A stretch of DNA of 64,000 nt, taken from positions 5,480,482-5,544,481 of the forward strand of contig NC_066513.1 in NCBI RefSeq assembly GCF_024679095.1, in the 5' to 3' direction. Under the pieces are notes generated by a model. That model had not been told where the DNA came from. It did not search any database and saw only the letters and a list, made by a program, of their open reading frames with translations. Source of the DNA: Eriocheir sinensis. Its lineage: Eukaryota; Arthropoda; Malacostraca; Decapoda; Varunidae. Each line of letters begins with the position of its first letter. Within the stretch, counting starts at the first letter, position 1. Shown here in pieces: positions 43,520-53,274 of this stretch. The position numbers were made by a program, and so were the translations under genes.

Positions 43520-44020
43520 CCGGAGCTCCTCGCCCAGCCCACCTCCGCAATTTAGAGTCCGAAAGGACTTTTTAGAACTGTATAACGATGGTGAACTTGT
43601 CAAGAGATACATATTAGACCGTGCAGGAATGGAATATGTGAGTGATTTGGTGAGTAGAGAGCTACAAGATCCAGTTCAAAGGGAGCATTCCCTCACCCTG
43701 GGGTTGAAAGTGATTTTGACTTAAAGATACTTGGCTACAGGAAAAATGCTACGGTGTTCAAGTGATGAGTTTGGGGTAAGCCAGAGTAGTGTAAGCAGGG
43801 TGATTGCGGAAACTCTGGCCGCCCTCAGTGCCCCTAGGTAGTCTGGAGGTTTATCCAGATCTTTATCTTGATAGGGTGGAGATCCGTGAAGAGCAAGCAT
43901 AATTTTACCAACTTGCCGGTGTTGTGGGAGTGATAGACTGCAACCATGTGAAAATAATGGCACCAAAGGAAAACGAAGCAGTTTATGTGAACAGAAAAAA
44001 AACTTACATAGCTTGAAAAT
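43520..44020 (+). pseudogene. PIF/Harbinger transposase remnant (HARBI1-like)
   Basis: Across shifting frames the plus strand reads DGELVKRYILDRAGMEYVSD, then HSLTLGLKVIL, RYLATGKMLRCSSDEFGVSQ with SSVSRVIAETLAALS (the helix-turn-helix region of HARBI1-like transposases), and, after a broken interval, GVVGVIDCNHVKIMAPKEN-type residues (GVIDC is a catalytic Asp block) and EAVYVNRKK. It ends near 44020, so the later catalytic residues are missing. Sequence just upstream (43295, GGGCCCGTATCCTCGTCAAC) resembles a Harbinger terminus. Myb-like exons at 46.6-48.0 kb may be the partner gene. Confidence 0.75.
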
Positions 44021-44500
44021 GCCTTTGTTATTGATTAAAATGTGAAATATTTGAGTTAAGGAAAACGAAACATGGGAAAAAAACTTTTATTTGTAGCAGA
44101 AAGGTACACACATACAAATGAAAAAGATGACATTAAAACTGCATTGAAATGTAATTTAAAATATGATTTATAATTATTGTTGCTTGAAAATCAAGTTGGA
44201 AACACAAATTACTCCTGCCGGTCATCGTATGGAGATAATGGTGGTAAGAAAGCTTGTTAATGACGTCTGCAAGTGTGAGGGAGGAGGAACGAAAGGTCGA
44301 GGTGACCACATTGCGTACATCGTTACTTAGGTGTGAAGTAATACGAGGTTACTTGGTTTCTGTTTACAAAGTTCCAAGTGGAAAAACAACTTTATTGTGA
44401 ATTCAGTGTATACTTTTCTGGAGTATTGTGTTTACTGAGTGAATTGGTGACCAGTCTGTTGCTATTTGTGTCTTGCTTGAAGATGTTCATCATTGGATTC

Positions 44501-45131
44501 AAAGCTATGGTATTAATGTGCAATAGTCGTCATAACAAAATACGTAGTAATTAATTATATATGTCAACCTATTTATTTTCATGAGATCATGGTATGACCA
44601 CTGAAAAATATAGCTTTTTTATCTTGGCTCCATTACAAATTCAGTATATAATTACTCATATATTCAATAAAGTAGTGGAATCCAGTTTTCAGCATCTTTT
44701 AGTATTATGCCAATTAGCACTCAGCTTGCAAACACGCTTAGGTTTATGTTGTTAGCTTGGGTCGGATTTAGGTGAACACTTTACCAAGTGACCTAAGATT
44801 ACTCAGTGCTACCAAAGCTATGGTATTAACGTGCAATGGTCATCATACCAAAATACGTAGTAATTAATTATATATGTCAACCTATTTATTTTCATGAGAT
44901 CATGGTATGACCACTGAAAAACATAGCTTTTCTATCTTGGCGCCATTACAAATTCAGTATATAATTACTCATATATTCAATAAAGTAGTGGAATCCAGTT
45001 TTCAGCATCTTTTATTATTATGCCAATATTCTAAGCATTCAGCTTGCAAACACGCTTAGGTTTATGTTGTCAGCTTGGGTCGGACTTAGGTGAACACTTT
45101 ACCAAGTGACCTAAGATTACTCAATGCTACC
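44501..45131 (+). repeat. Two-copy tandem duplication, about 313-bp period
   Basis: The block starting AAAGCTATGGTATTAATGTG (44501) is repeated from AAAGCTATGGTATTAACGTG (44814). The copies are very similar throughout, including AACACGCTTAGGTTTATGTT and CCAAGTGACCTAAGATTACT at their ends. No frame is present. Confidence 0.93.
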
Positions 45132-45249
45132 ATATAGGTATACTACATCTTCGATTGTGAGTGCATCGGAGAGCAGCATGAGTCTAATTAGGTGCTAATG
45201 AATATTCTGCCTGCATCACACTTTTGAAGTCCAAATGACGCCCCTGATT

Positions 45250-45427
45250 GTAACAAAGTATCTTATTACACTCACGACTGGGTGCCGGTGCAAATCTGCT
45301 CATTAAACACCGAGAAATTAATCTAGGCTCTAGGGAACTCAGAAAATCCAAGTTAGAGGGTGCTGGCTGTGGGGATTGAACCAGTGACCTTCCACATACA
45401 AAGCCATGTCTCTGTCAGTCGAGCCAA
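45250..45427 (-). mobile_element. tRNA-derived SINE family D
   Basis: On the minus strand TGGCTCGACTGACAGAGACA serves as A box and GGTCACTGGTTCAATCCCC as B box, followed by a body ACAGCCAGCACCCTCTAACT and CCGGCACCCAGTCGTGAGTG. It lies directly beside family C, sharing the ATTGGCTCGACT junction. Function is inferred from the boxes only. Confidence 0.6.
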
Positions 45428-45716
45428 TAAAGGTAAAGGTAAAGTTGGGGCATACGCTGTAGCAGCGCGTGGCCTCGGTACTCATCTCCGTAACATAGGC
45501 CCTTGAGCCTGTGGTGGGAGGGAGCCCATTACCCCGGGACACAAGGCCAGTGTGACATCCGGGTTACCACAGTTTCCCCAGGTTTCCCTAGGTAGCCATT
45601 TATCGATCAGCCCGAGAGGGAGGATGATCAGCTGGGTGAGCTGCACGCCGACTGCCCGGGCCGGGATTCGAACCCAGGCCTGCGTAGAAGCCACTAGACC
45701 ACGAAGGCGTATTGGA
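45428..45716 (-). mobile_element. tRNA-derived SINE family C
   Basis: On the minus strand: GTGGTCTAGTGGCTTCTACG (A box), GGGTTCGAATCCCGGCCCGG (B box), then a body with CAGCTGATCATCCTCCCTCT and GGTCAATGGGCTCCCTCCC-like blocks, ending in TTTACCTTTACCTTTATTGG. It is longer than a tRNA and is followed by a non-tRNA body, so a SINE rather than a gene. Confidence 0.75.
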
Positions 45717-45959
45717 GCCCAATCTCAAGTGAACCCACTCACAATGGCACACAATTGTTTTTCTGGTAAATTTTGTGCTTTGAATGAATTTGCTAACCAT
45801 TTCTGTCGAAAAACAGCAGATATTTTTTTTCGTAATAAAAAAAAGTGACAAAATCATAGCCTTGAGGCTATGCAGTCCCAGCATTAAAAAAAAATATACT
45901 GCTGCCCTATGAAAGGCATCTCTTAACTCCGATGAAGTAGGTGGTGACTGTGGTGGAGC

Positions 45960-46190
45960 AGCTTCATTGTCATCCCTTGCAGTGGCAGGTGTCATTGGGC
46001 CAGCAGATGATGAAGCAGTGGCAGGTGCCATTGGGCCAGCAGATGATGAAGCAGTGGCTGGTGTCATAGGGCCAGCAGATGTTGAAGCAGTGGCTGTTGC
46101 CGGAGCAGCTGATGGTATCTTTTCCACAAGTAATGAACAATGTGCTGGAATGGTCTCTAGCAATATAGCAGCTGGGCTGAAAAAAAGCGT
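45960..46190 (-). pseudogene. Ala/Ser/Thr/Pro-rich segment with 36-bp tandem repeat
   Basis: About three copies of a 36-bp unit (GCAGTGGCAGGTGTCATTGG ... AGATGATGAA, 45978-46095) keep frames open on both strands: SAGPMTPATASS on minus, GVIGPADDEAVA on plus. On the minus strand it follows an AG splice-acceptor-like TTGCTAG near 46165, so it may be the last exon of the Myb-like gene upstream at 46.6-48.0 kb. That link is a guess. Confidence 0.4.
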
Positions 46191-46239
46191 CATATATTAG
46201 TCATGATTAATGCATGTAACTTGACCCCTTAACTGCGGA

Positions 46240-46445
46240 TTTCCTACAAGAAAACATCACCAAACAACAGAAATGGAACAAAAAGTGGCTGCTACAATTC
46301 AGTGAAGAAAATGTAGTCCTGCACCTTGGGAGGGGATATCCAGTATACCAATACCACATGGGAAGCGCTCCACTATCCACCGCAGAGGCAGAGAAAGACC
46401 TGGGACTACCATGTTACCAGGCTACCAGTGAAAGCCAAATCCATG
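46240..46445 (+). pseudogene. LINE reverse transcriptase thumb fragment
   Basis: KWNKKWLLQFSEENVVLHLG, then YQYHMGSAPLSTAEAEKDLG: the W-x-x-x-W-x-x-x-F-x-x-x-K-x-x-x-x-x-x-G thumb block of CR1/RTE-like reverse transcriptases with the following EKDLG motif. Only about 65 residues remain. Confidence 0.72.
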
Positions 46446-46605
46446 CCAATCGTAGCGGACGGGTTAAATAGGTAGGTAGTTGAAGAAAAAAGGTCTTAAA
46501 GGTGAAATATTACTTATTAACAGAAATATTCCACTATTTCTTATTGGTTGTAAAGTAATTGACTGATTAAGTGTGTATCTACAAAGAATATGAATTTAAG
46601 AGTGA

Positions 46606-46880
46606 TTAATAAATTGTTTTAATGCGAATATAAAAGTTTTTGCCAAAAAGATACAGGCCAGTCAATATTTCACTGCTGCTTGACTGATGCTGCTGTCCTA
46701 TCTCTAGCACATCATCAGCTGTGTCAATGCTGAATGGCTCCGGTACCCCTTCTAATACGTGAGACGAGCAGCCTATGATGTCATACACCAGTTTATCTAC
46801 CACAGTTAATGCCATAGCTATATAGGCAGGCGCCTGCGTATCTGTGGTGCCACACGTGTGGGGCACTCAGGTGCTGGGGG
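46606..46880 (-). pseudogene. Possible third exon of Myb-like Harbinger gene
   Basis: The minus-strand frame GTTDTQAPAYIAMALTVVDK and LVYDIIGCSSHVLEGVPEPF lies after a pyrimidine-rich TTTCCCCCAG acceptor-like sequence. It follows, in gene order, two exons with a Myb/SANT-like domain. Proteins of this class have a variable acidic middle part like this one. The acceptor choice is uncertain. Confidence 0.45.
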
Positions 46881-47309
46881 AAATGTCATTATTATGAAGG
46901 GGCAGGGGTAAACCAGTGTATGCTGTGAGGCCTTGGTGTGGAAGTTCTCTGTCTGAACTGTGAAGCTAATCCCCCATACAGTGAGGGCAGTGAGGGCCTT
47001 TTTTACTCCCTCAGGGGCTGTGCAGCTGAGAGAGTGGTGTACATGAGTGTGAATGTGTGAGTGAGTGTGTGCCTGTCTTGGCTACCACCCTTCATTGGGG
47101 GAAGACAGCCAAGGTATTTAGATAGATCGATAGTCATTGACAGATGAACATTAAAAAAAATTCTATATCAAATATGCAGTTCACTGCTATGAACTTATTA
47201 ACTTTAAGCTGAAATAAAGGCATTGTGGCCAGTGTAGCTGCATTCTGTGAGCACATAAAAAACTAACTAATATAAGTTTTACATTTAAAGACATAACAAC
47301 TAAAAAAAA

Positions 47310-47415
47310 TTACCAGTCTGCCGCTGCTCATTCTTGCACTTGGCAATGCGAGGCTTTGATTTTTGTTGTACGTTGTACCAACGCCTCTCACAGTCATCCT
47401 GCGTACCAATGCTAT
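47310..47415 (-). pseudogene. Possible second exon of Myb-like Harbinger gene
   Basis: The minus strand reads IGTQDDCERRWYNVQQKSKP and RIAKCKNEQRQTG between an acceptor-like TATTTATAG and a donor-like GTAATT. The C-x-x-R/K-W-x-x-x-x-x-K pattern matches the third helix of Myb/SANT-like domains found in the DNA-binding partner protein of Harbinger transposons. Confidence 0.55.
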
Positions 47416-47869
47416 AAATATACTATTTTAATCTTACTCTACCATTCTCACGAAACCTACCTATTCCCATATAGTCTTGACATAAAGTACTTGTAAAAGT
47501 GTCCATAGTCTGGCATGCCTAGCATCCCCCCCCCCCCCAATACAAAAAAAAAAAAATAAACAAATAAAAATAAATAAAGAATAACTATCTATACCAACCC
47601 TCTCTTCCCCCCCAATAAACTTGGCATCTTAAGTTAGGATGTGTTCGGTAGGACGGGGCAGGTTTGGCATGGTTAGGTTTAGTTATGTCAGGTTGTTGAG
47701 GGAGAGGGGGTTGTGGCAGAAATGGTCATAATGAAACTATTAAGATACAGAATGAAAAGAAATGTTCTGTTTGGAAGGTCAGTGGTTGTGTTATTATGCA
47801 AAAAATACCCAATTGATTATGTTAGGTTAGTTTGTAAGCTAACTGAACCATGAATATGTGATTACCAAC

Positions 47870-48005
47870 CTTGTTACAGCTTCTGCCACTTCAGTCCACG
47901 CTCTCTTCTTGTCCCCAGGGGTGATACTCTTCCCATAACACCCTCTGATTATACGTCTTTTTTCATGAATTTGATGTAAGAAGACCGTTTCATCTGGCGA
48001 CCAAT
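47870..48005 (-). pseudogene. Possible first exon of Myb-like Harbinger gene
   Basis: The minus strand reads NWSPDETVFLHQIHEKRRII, then GCYGKSITPGDKKRAWTEVA and EAVTR, followed by a donor-like GTTGGT. F/W-S-x-x-E followed by I-I-x-G-x-x, then K-x-x-A-W-x-x-I/V-A is the usual Myb/SANT-like start. No initiator Met is evident in frame. Together with the transposase remnant at 43.5 kb on the opposite strand this suggests a dismantled two-gene Harbinger element. Confidence 0.6.
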
Positions 48006-48072
48006 TAAACTACATATAGGCTAAGAATATATTCGCCTTCAGGAAGCTGAAGTCTTAATCAACGCCCTTTAA

Positions 48073-49308
48073 CCTTGGATAGGTATCGCTATATTTTCAT
48101 AGCGTATCAGGTATGGCGTTCCCGATCGTACACCACAAATTTAAAAATTTGCCAAAAAAAAAGTTCACATTTTCTTTTTTTTATATCTCTGTGAAATAAA
48201 ATATAACTCTTCCTTAAATGTTATGTGAGGTTTTCAAGAAACTACAATGATTATCAAAATTTATTAAAAATTTTACAAAAAAAAATCGTCATTTGTGATA
48301 TAGATAAGAAAACGTTATTGAAAAATACGTAAATTTGCATCCAACATCCCTGACTTCAGAACACCTTTTAGACCCTATTCATGTCCAAAATTGATGTCCT
48401 TCAGGCTGACCCTGGGAGATCTGTGCAAAAAGGACTTATTTTTACCTCTGAAGATAACGCTTAATTCATATTAAATTGATTGTTAAGGTATCCAAATATT
48501 TATGGATTTATATTTAATTTTGCATGTTCCCTAATGAAAGGAGAATATATTCTAACTATGAGCAATGAAATAGTACTGTATAACATGTAAAAAATAAAAA
48601 AAATAAAAAGCACTATGTTAATCTAACTTTTAGTGACATTTATATGGAATCACATGTATTAGAAGCCAATTATGTTCAGAAATAATGAATAATGAATAAC
48701 GAATCAGTTATTTTCTGTGGGTGTCACGTCAGATAAGGGCGACGGGTTATCGGGGTCAGGTCGTTCAGTGGTCAGCTCGTCTTCGCTCATGTCACCTGTC
48801 CCGATCTCTGTAGTAGCTTCAATTTCCACATCACTGGTACTGTCATTAGAGTAAAAAATTGTTGCTTGAATTTCCTTCATACTCATTTCTTTACCACCCA
48901 TTGCCAATCTGAAAAAGAACAAAAAAGTTACAAAAAAAACTATGAAGAAACGGCAGCAATATAACACCGGACACGCCTCAATATATTCATACAGTACCTA
49001 GTCGTGTTGTGAGCTAGTCATATTCACATACCTGAATTATTACGCTACTTGTTAGAAGTAAAGTCTGAGATTATATAAAAAAATCACTCACCAGGTACGG
49101 CGGTTCCCATATGGAAACCGACAAGCCAGAACTCGTAAATGACTGGAGTGTGCGGAGAGGCACACCCACCCTTTAATCCAGCACACGAAACACAGTCGAG
49201 ACGTCGTGTTAAGTCCCGCAAAGCAGTTGCCGATTACTTTTAAAAACAAAAAAAGTGACTTTGCGCCTGCGCGTGGTGTACTTTTGGGCTCACGATACCT
49301 GTCCAGGG
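48073..49308. mobile_element. piggyBac-like element, internally deleted (1236 bp)
   Basis: Ends CCTTGGATAGGTATCG (left) and, inward from the right, CCCTGGACAGGTATCG, each bordered outward by TTAA (48069-48072 and 49309-49312). CC(C/T)-started termini with TTAA are the piggyBac signature. The interior carries one minus-strand coding exon (48704-48916) and no catalytic domain. It lies where the minus-strand gypsy at 49.5-60.4 kb ends. Confidence 0.87.
48704..48916 (-). pseudogene. N-terminal exon of a piggyBac-type transposase
   Basis: On the minus strand, after a TTTTTCAG acceptor-like sequence, the frame starts near LAMGGKEMSMKEIQATIF and continues through an acidic stretch (EIGTGDMSEDELTTERPDPD) to a stop at 48704. 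Acidic N-termini with this layout are usual in piggyBac-type transposases, and the exon lies inside TTAA termini. The catalytic domain is absent, so the copy is non-autonomous. A frame that seems to extend upstream to 48967 crosses the intron. Confidence 0.55.
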
Positions 49309-49479
49309 TTAAACGCCCCCCGGTACACCGTTACAAGAGGCTTTCCTAGGCCTCCCGAATTAAAACACCCTATCAACCACTCTACTCTGCCCCTTGACTG
49401 ACCTGAGACATCTACCTGTAGAAAGAAATAGGGGAAGAAGCATTTCGGCTTCAGTCTTCCCGCCTCACACACATGTCCG

Positions 49480-49765
49480 TTACCCATGTCTAATCCCGCT
49501 CATTCTAAAGCACATACATCTTAGCATTCTTCATTCAACCTCCGGGGAGGTCTTCCCACTCGTGGTGTCAACTGTTCATCGTCAGGCTCGGGCTCGAAAG
49601 CACTGTCCGGAGGTTCTACTAGCCACTCTTCACTACCATAGTAAGGTTTTACGTGTAGCAGCTCTCTGCACTTTTTTTTTCCTCCCTGTGAACTGGTTTT
49701 CTACCACGTACACACTACAACCCGATAGTACTTCCAATACTCTGTATACATCATCCCACCGGGGG
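49480..49765 (-). pseudogene. Minus-strand gypsy: integrase C-terminal tail
   Basis: The minus strand reads a C-terminal region with WDDVYRVLEVLSGCSVYVVE, NQFTGRKKKV, then, across one frame change, EEWLVEPPDSAFEPEPDDEQ and a Pro/Arg-rich end. Removing the 213-bp TTAA element at 49770-49982 joins this in frame to the integrase core upstream on the same strand. Confidence 0.75.
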
Positions 49766-49769
49766 TTAA

Positions 49770-49982
49770 CCGGTAGCAGCGGGGATCATGTTTCTTAATG
49801 ATCCCTCTAAGCGAGAAAAATTAGAAAAAATCACCACTCACACAAACCATTTCATAATATATATCAAATCATTTGTGATCAGATTATGTATCATCTATTT
49901 TGGGGGTTTATATCATGGCACAAATTTGGCCCGTTGCTGCTACACGGTAAAGCCACAAATTTGGCCCGTCGCTGCTACCGGG
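49770..49982. mobile_element. 213-bp TTAA-target MITE
   Basis: Ends CCGGTAGCAGCGGGGATCAT (left) and, inward from the right, CCCGGTAGCAGCGACGGGCC, each bordered by TTAA (49766-49769 and 49983-49986). The gypsy frame is restored exactly by removing the insert and one TTAA. An internal duplicated motif AAATTTGGCCCGTTGCTGCT occurs near the right end. piggyBac-type mobilisation is inferred from TTAA. Confidence 0.88.
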
Positions 49983-49986
49983 TTAA

Positions 49987-50613
49987 GTTTTCGACAGGTG
50001 CCAGTGGTCACTGTCTTCTTTTTGACTCAAACCAAGGAACCCACACCCAACATTTTGATTCTTCTGCCTCCTATTAGCCACTTTGCGATACTGCCGCGTC
50101 ATTCTATAGTGTGTGTTGCAGATGAGGGCGTGCCGTCGACGGACGGGAGGGTGACGCGACGTGTGGGTGGGTGACGCGAGGAGAACCCAAAGTAGGTTTG
50201 CTGTCCCGTGGAGGTGTGCACAGCCTGGTTCATCATAATCTGGCAGGGTTGAAGCAGTTGGGGCCAGCGAAGGGGGTGGCCCTGACAGAGGACGGAGAGA
50301 ACTGACTTGAGGGTCCAATGCATCCTTTCCGTGATGCTGTTGCCTTGGGGATGGTAAGGGGTGGGGTAGAACAGGGTGATGTGGCATGCTTGTGGCATAA
50401 CTGCTGGAACTCCTTACAGGTGACCTCGCCTCCATTGTCCAGCACGATGCCACGGGGGACCCCGTAGTCTGTCAGGTACAGCCATAATGCGTGAATAATA
50501 TGAATGGATTGTTTGGTTTTGAGGGGAAAGAACCAAACAAACCTAATATAATGGTCAACTACAGTGAGGGCGTAGCGAAAACCATGGATTCCCGCTACCA
50601 TATCAGTTAGATC
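49987..50613 (-). pseudogene. Minus-strand gypsy: integrase catalytic core
   Basis: 50613-50440 reads DLTDMVAGIHGFRYALTVVD, then FVWFFPLKTKQSIHIIHALW and GIVLDNGGEVTCKEFQQLCH (second Asp as LDNGGE). After a frame change, 50398-50099 reads TPYHPQGNSITERMHWTLKS (catalytic Glu in ITERMH) and MMNQAVHTSTGQQTYFGFSS. All three D, D, E positions can be placed. The core is cut off from its zinc-binding part by a solo LTR at 50614-51082. Confidence 0.85.
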
Positions 50614-51082
50614 TGTTGCAGTCACCGCTCAAACCCCGTGCTCCTCCTCCTCGGTGACACTAAGAAAATGTGGCGCTGCAAGCACAGACTCATTAAGTGT
50701 ATTTCATGTGAAATGTTTTCGTCTACCCTTTTCCTTGTTTCCTGTGCCATCCAATTGTTCGTGTTTCTCGTCGCGTGCCTTGTTGTCCGCGTCTTGTCGC
50801 GTCTTCATTGTTAACTTTTCTTACTTCTCGTTTATCTTCTACTGTCCGTCCACGTCCTGCTATACACTCCTCATACATATTGTTCCACAGACACACACCA
50901 ACATTTATGTCATCCACACTTCACACCATTCATACACACGTATACACAAACAAACACCTATTATATGTGCTGTGCTTGTCCTAATAACCTTTGTATGTTT
51001 GTCCAAACAAAGTAACCCTGCCGGGTATGAGTTTCTCTATCCGTGAACCAACTAGCACTCAGAACACTCGCTACCACCAGCA
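50614..51082 (-). mobile_element. Solo LTR, family B copy 2
   Basis: A 469-bp block with the same TG...CA ends as the copy at 2765-3183, in the opposite orientation, flanked by GATC on both sides (50610-50613 and 51083-51086). Removing it and one GATC puts the integrase frame back in register, which fixes both ends. The strand follows the choice made for copy 1. Confidence 0.85.
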
Positions 51083-51284
51083 GATCTATACCTACCCTCT
51101 CCAACGGTTTAGACACAGGTGGGAGTTCTTTCCACTGTTGCTGCAGTCCTGCATCGCCCTAAAATCATTGACAAGTTACACACTTTTAGACACATTCACA
51201 TACATCTTCCTTGAGATTGACCCAGTGAAACATTTCCTCGGCCTTCTTAATCGTTTTCTTTTGTCCTAGGTGGCCAGGGACGAG
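51083..51284 (-). pseudogene. Minus-strand gypsy: integrase zinc-binding region
   Basis: The minus strand reads PGHLGQKKTIKKAEEMFHWV, then NLKEDVCECV and KCVTCQ with a stop between: the H-H-C-C zinc region of gypsy integrases, followed by LPPVSKPLERVG leading into the core. It is bordered by a foldback MITE at one side and the solo LTR at the other. Confidence 0.82.
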
Positions 51285-52317
51285 ATTCTCGAACCCTTTA
51301 CGTAATCGTAAGCCACACTTACGTCCACTTAGCGCTTTAACCGCAATTCTCGATCTCTACGTAAGTTACCAAGTTACGATTCGTAAGTTACGTGTGGGTC
51401 GGGTGCTGTCGTAAGGGTTACAATGTCTCCCTGATTTGCATGAAATGCATTATAATTAGTGTTTCCCAACGTGAAAATAGCAAGAACATGTCTTCAAAAA
51501 TTAATTATATCTATTAAAGTGAACAATCGACAGCAGAGGTATTTGTTTAACAACTTTAGTGTGCGTTGCCGCTACAAAGGCAACACTTCCCTCACTGCCA
51601 CTCAACTTTGCCAAATTGTCGTTCTCTGCCTCTCATGTTTGCCGATTTCAGACCCCAAAACTGGTTTCATCACCCAAATAACTCCCTTTATATGTGGTTA
51701 TCGTTTAAATGGTAAATTATACGATGCTGCCACTGCTTCCCGCGGGGAAATGATTGTGCTCCAAGAAGCCTAGACAAAGTGAGAGAACGGTGACAGATGA
51801 AAAATGTTAGATTAGTCATTCAGTGATGTGTGAAGCATCAAACTATCAGAGTATTACAGGGGAGTTGGCCGTGTGTCACTCTGAATGTTTTATTGCACAT
51901 ATGAATATATATCCCGTTGCCTCCCTATTTCTGCAAAAAAGGCCTCTTATTTGCATTTCATTGTCTATTTTCACGTGTGTAGTTTACTTTGATCTTCCGA
52001 GGGGGCGCCGGGTAGTCTGTTATTTCACGAGTACATGTAGAAACTCTCGTCGAGGCAGTCAGTGGGTTGAGAGGGAGGATGACTCATCGCCGAGGCGGGA
52101 CGTGAGGCGTGGCTCGTGATTGGCTGGCTCAGCTCAAGAAGCGACTGTGATTCGCCGGCAACTCTGATGACGTCACATCGCAGCTCTCCAAGTATTCCAC
52201 CAATCAGCTGCGGCCTGCAGGGCTGCGATGTCCTTTGATAATTACCATCCCTATGTCATCTTGAGGGCCACGTAAGCTATGATAACGTAGGCTTACCCCA
52301 ACGTAACCTTCGAGAAT
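51285..52317. mobile_element. About 1-kb foldback MITE in gypsy integrase
   Basis: The ends are diverged inverted copies: ATTCTCGAACCCTTTACGTA at the left and, inward from the right, ATTCTCGAAGGTTACGTTGG; GTAAGCC and TTACGT motifs recur in both subterminal zones. It separates two parts of the gypsy that belong together. An AT dinucleotide may be the target duplication (as in ISL2EU-type Harbinger), but the gypsy frame does not join perfectly, so a few bases were lost or the border is off. An open frame at 51459-51773 inside has no recognised motif. Confidence 0.6.
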
Positions 52318-52480
52318 GGCTTGCACCGTCAACCTTCGTGGGACTATGAGGCTGTAGTGGAGGCTGTCGTCTGTCTTTTCCCGTACAAAGTATAAAATTT
52401 CCTCCACTAAGGCGAACTGATCGAGAGTGGCGTTGGGGAGCCTTTTACTGGGAATTTCTCCACCTTGCATATAAGAAATA
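52318..52480 (-). pseudogene. Minus-strand gypsy: RNase H to integrase linker
   Basis: The minus strand reads GGEIPSKRLPNATLDQFALV, EEILYFVREKTDDSLHYSL and IVPRRLTVQAI, the linker that precedes the integrase zinc region in many gypsy elements. Upstream on this strand come a SINE fragment and the hAT insertion. Confidence 0.78.
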
Positions 52481-52505
52481 ATTTATCCCCAGACCGTTTC
52501 CTCCC

Positions 52506-52668
52506 TCTGCTGGAGCATAACTGGCGCCAGCATAAAAATTGCCTGCGCCATGACGGGCTTGGGCCGACCACCAGGCCCCTGAAAAAAGCCTACCGGCGCT
52601 ATAGGCAGAGGTGTAAAAAAAAAAATAAATAAAAAAAAAAAATAATAATAATTGTTGTTTGTCTACCA
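52506..52668 (+). mobile_element. SINE family A 3' fragment
   Basis: The 3' body of family A (AATTGCCTGCGCCATGACGG, GGCTTGGGCCGACCACCAGG, TACCGGCGCTATAGGCAGAG) with a long A/AAT tail. The tRNA-like head is missing. Confidence 0.82.
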
Positions 52669-52730
52669 GTGATTCCTAATTTTTACACCTTGGAGGAACC
52701 CCTGTAATAATTGTTCATATTCCAAAGAAC

Positions 52731-52731
<1 letters not shown>

Positions 52732-52825
<94 letters not shown>
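52732..52825. repeat. (AT)n microsatellite
   Basis: About 92 bp of AT dinucleotides. Confidence 0.97.
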
Positions 52826-52826
<1 letters not shown>

Positions 52827-53274
52827 TTGAATGTGATAGCTAGTTGAGCATTGATTATTTTTCTTAATATATTCTCCTTATATCTTATGATAGTCTTATA
52901 CTCTTTCTTAATCGGCTGTATGACTTCGCCGAAGCTAGTCATGTTCGCTAGATCGCGATTTCGGGTCCTAGACCCTTCCTCAGTAGCGAGGTCTTTCCTT
53001 GGTAAGGATACCGGAGAGAATGGCTTGTGTGTAGGGGTGGGCAGGTACCGTTACCAGTACCGGTACTAACGGTACCGGCTAAACGGTACGGTATCGGTAC
53101 CAGATTGCTCGGTACCGGTACCAGTTGCTGGGATTTATTTATTGGATTTATTGATAATTCTTCATGTCCGATTTTTTTTTTTGGTTGCTAATAAATATTG
53201 TTATTGTTATTAAACTATGATCGAGTACATCCATAATAACTATACATGCTATTTTTTTTATCGAAAAAAGAAAT

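Noticed and set aside
45650..45716. Possible tRNA gene on the minus strand
   Set aside because: It has good A and B boxes but continues into a non-tRNA SINE body and lacks a clean acceptor stem.
46228..46470. TTAA at both sides of the small LINE fragment, suggesting a piggyBac-type element
   Set aside because: The sequences next to the two TTAA sites do not form matching inverted repeats.
47040..47120. Stem-loop CTTGGCT ... AGCCAAGG as a possible small RNA
   Set aside because: A 7-8-bp stem with a loop of about 22 nt and no promoter boxes nearby; more likely part of a SINE tail.
51459..51773. 104-codon plus-strand frame
   Set aside because: It lies inside the foldback MITE, has no recognised motif, and its length is within chance for this region.
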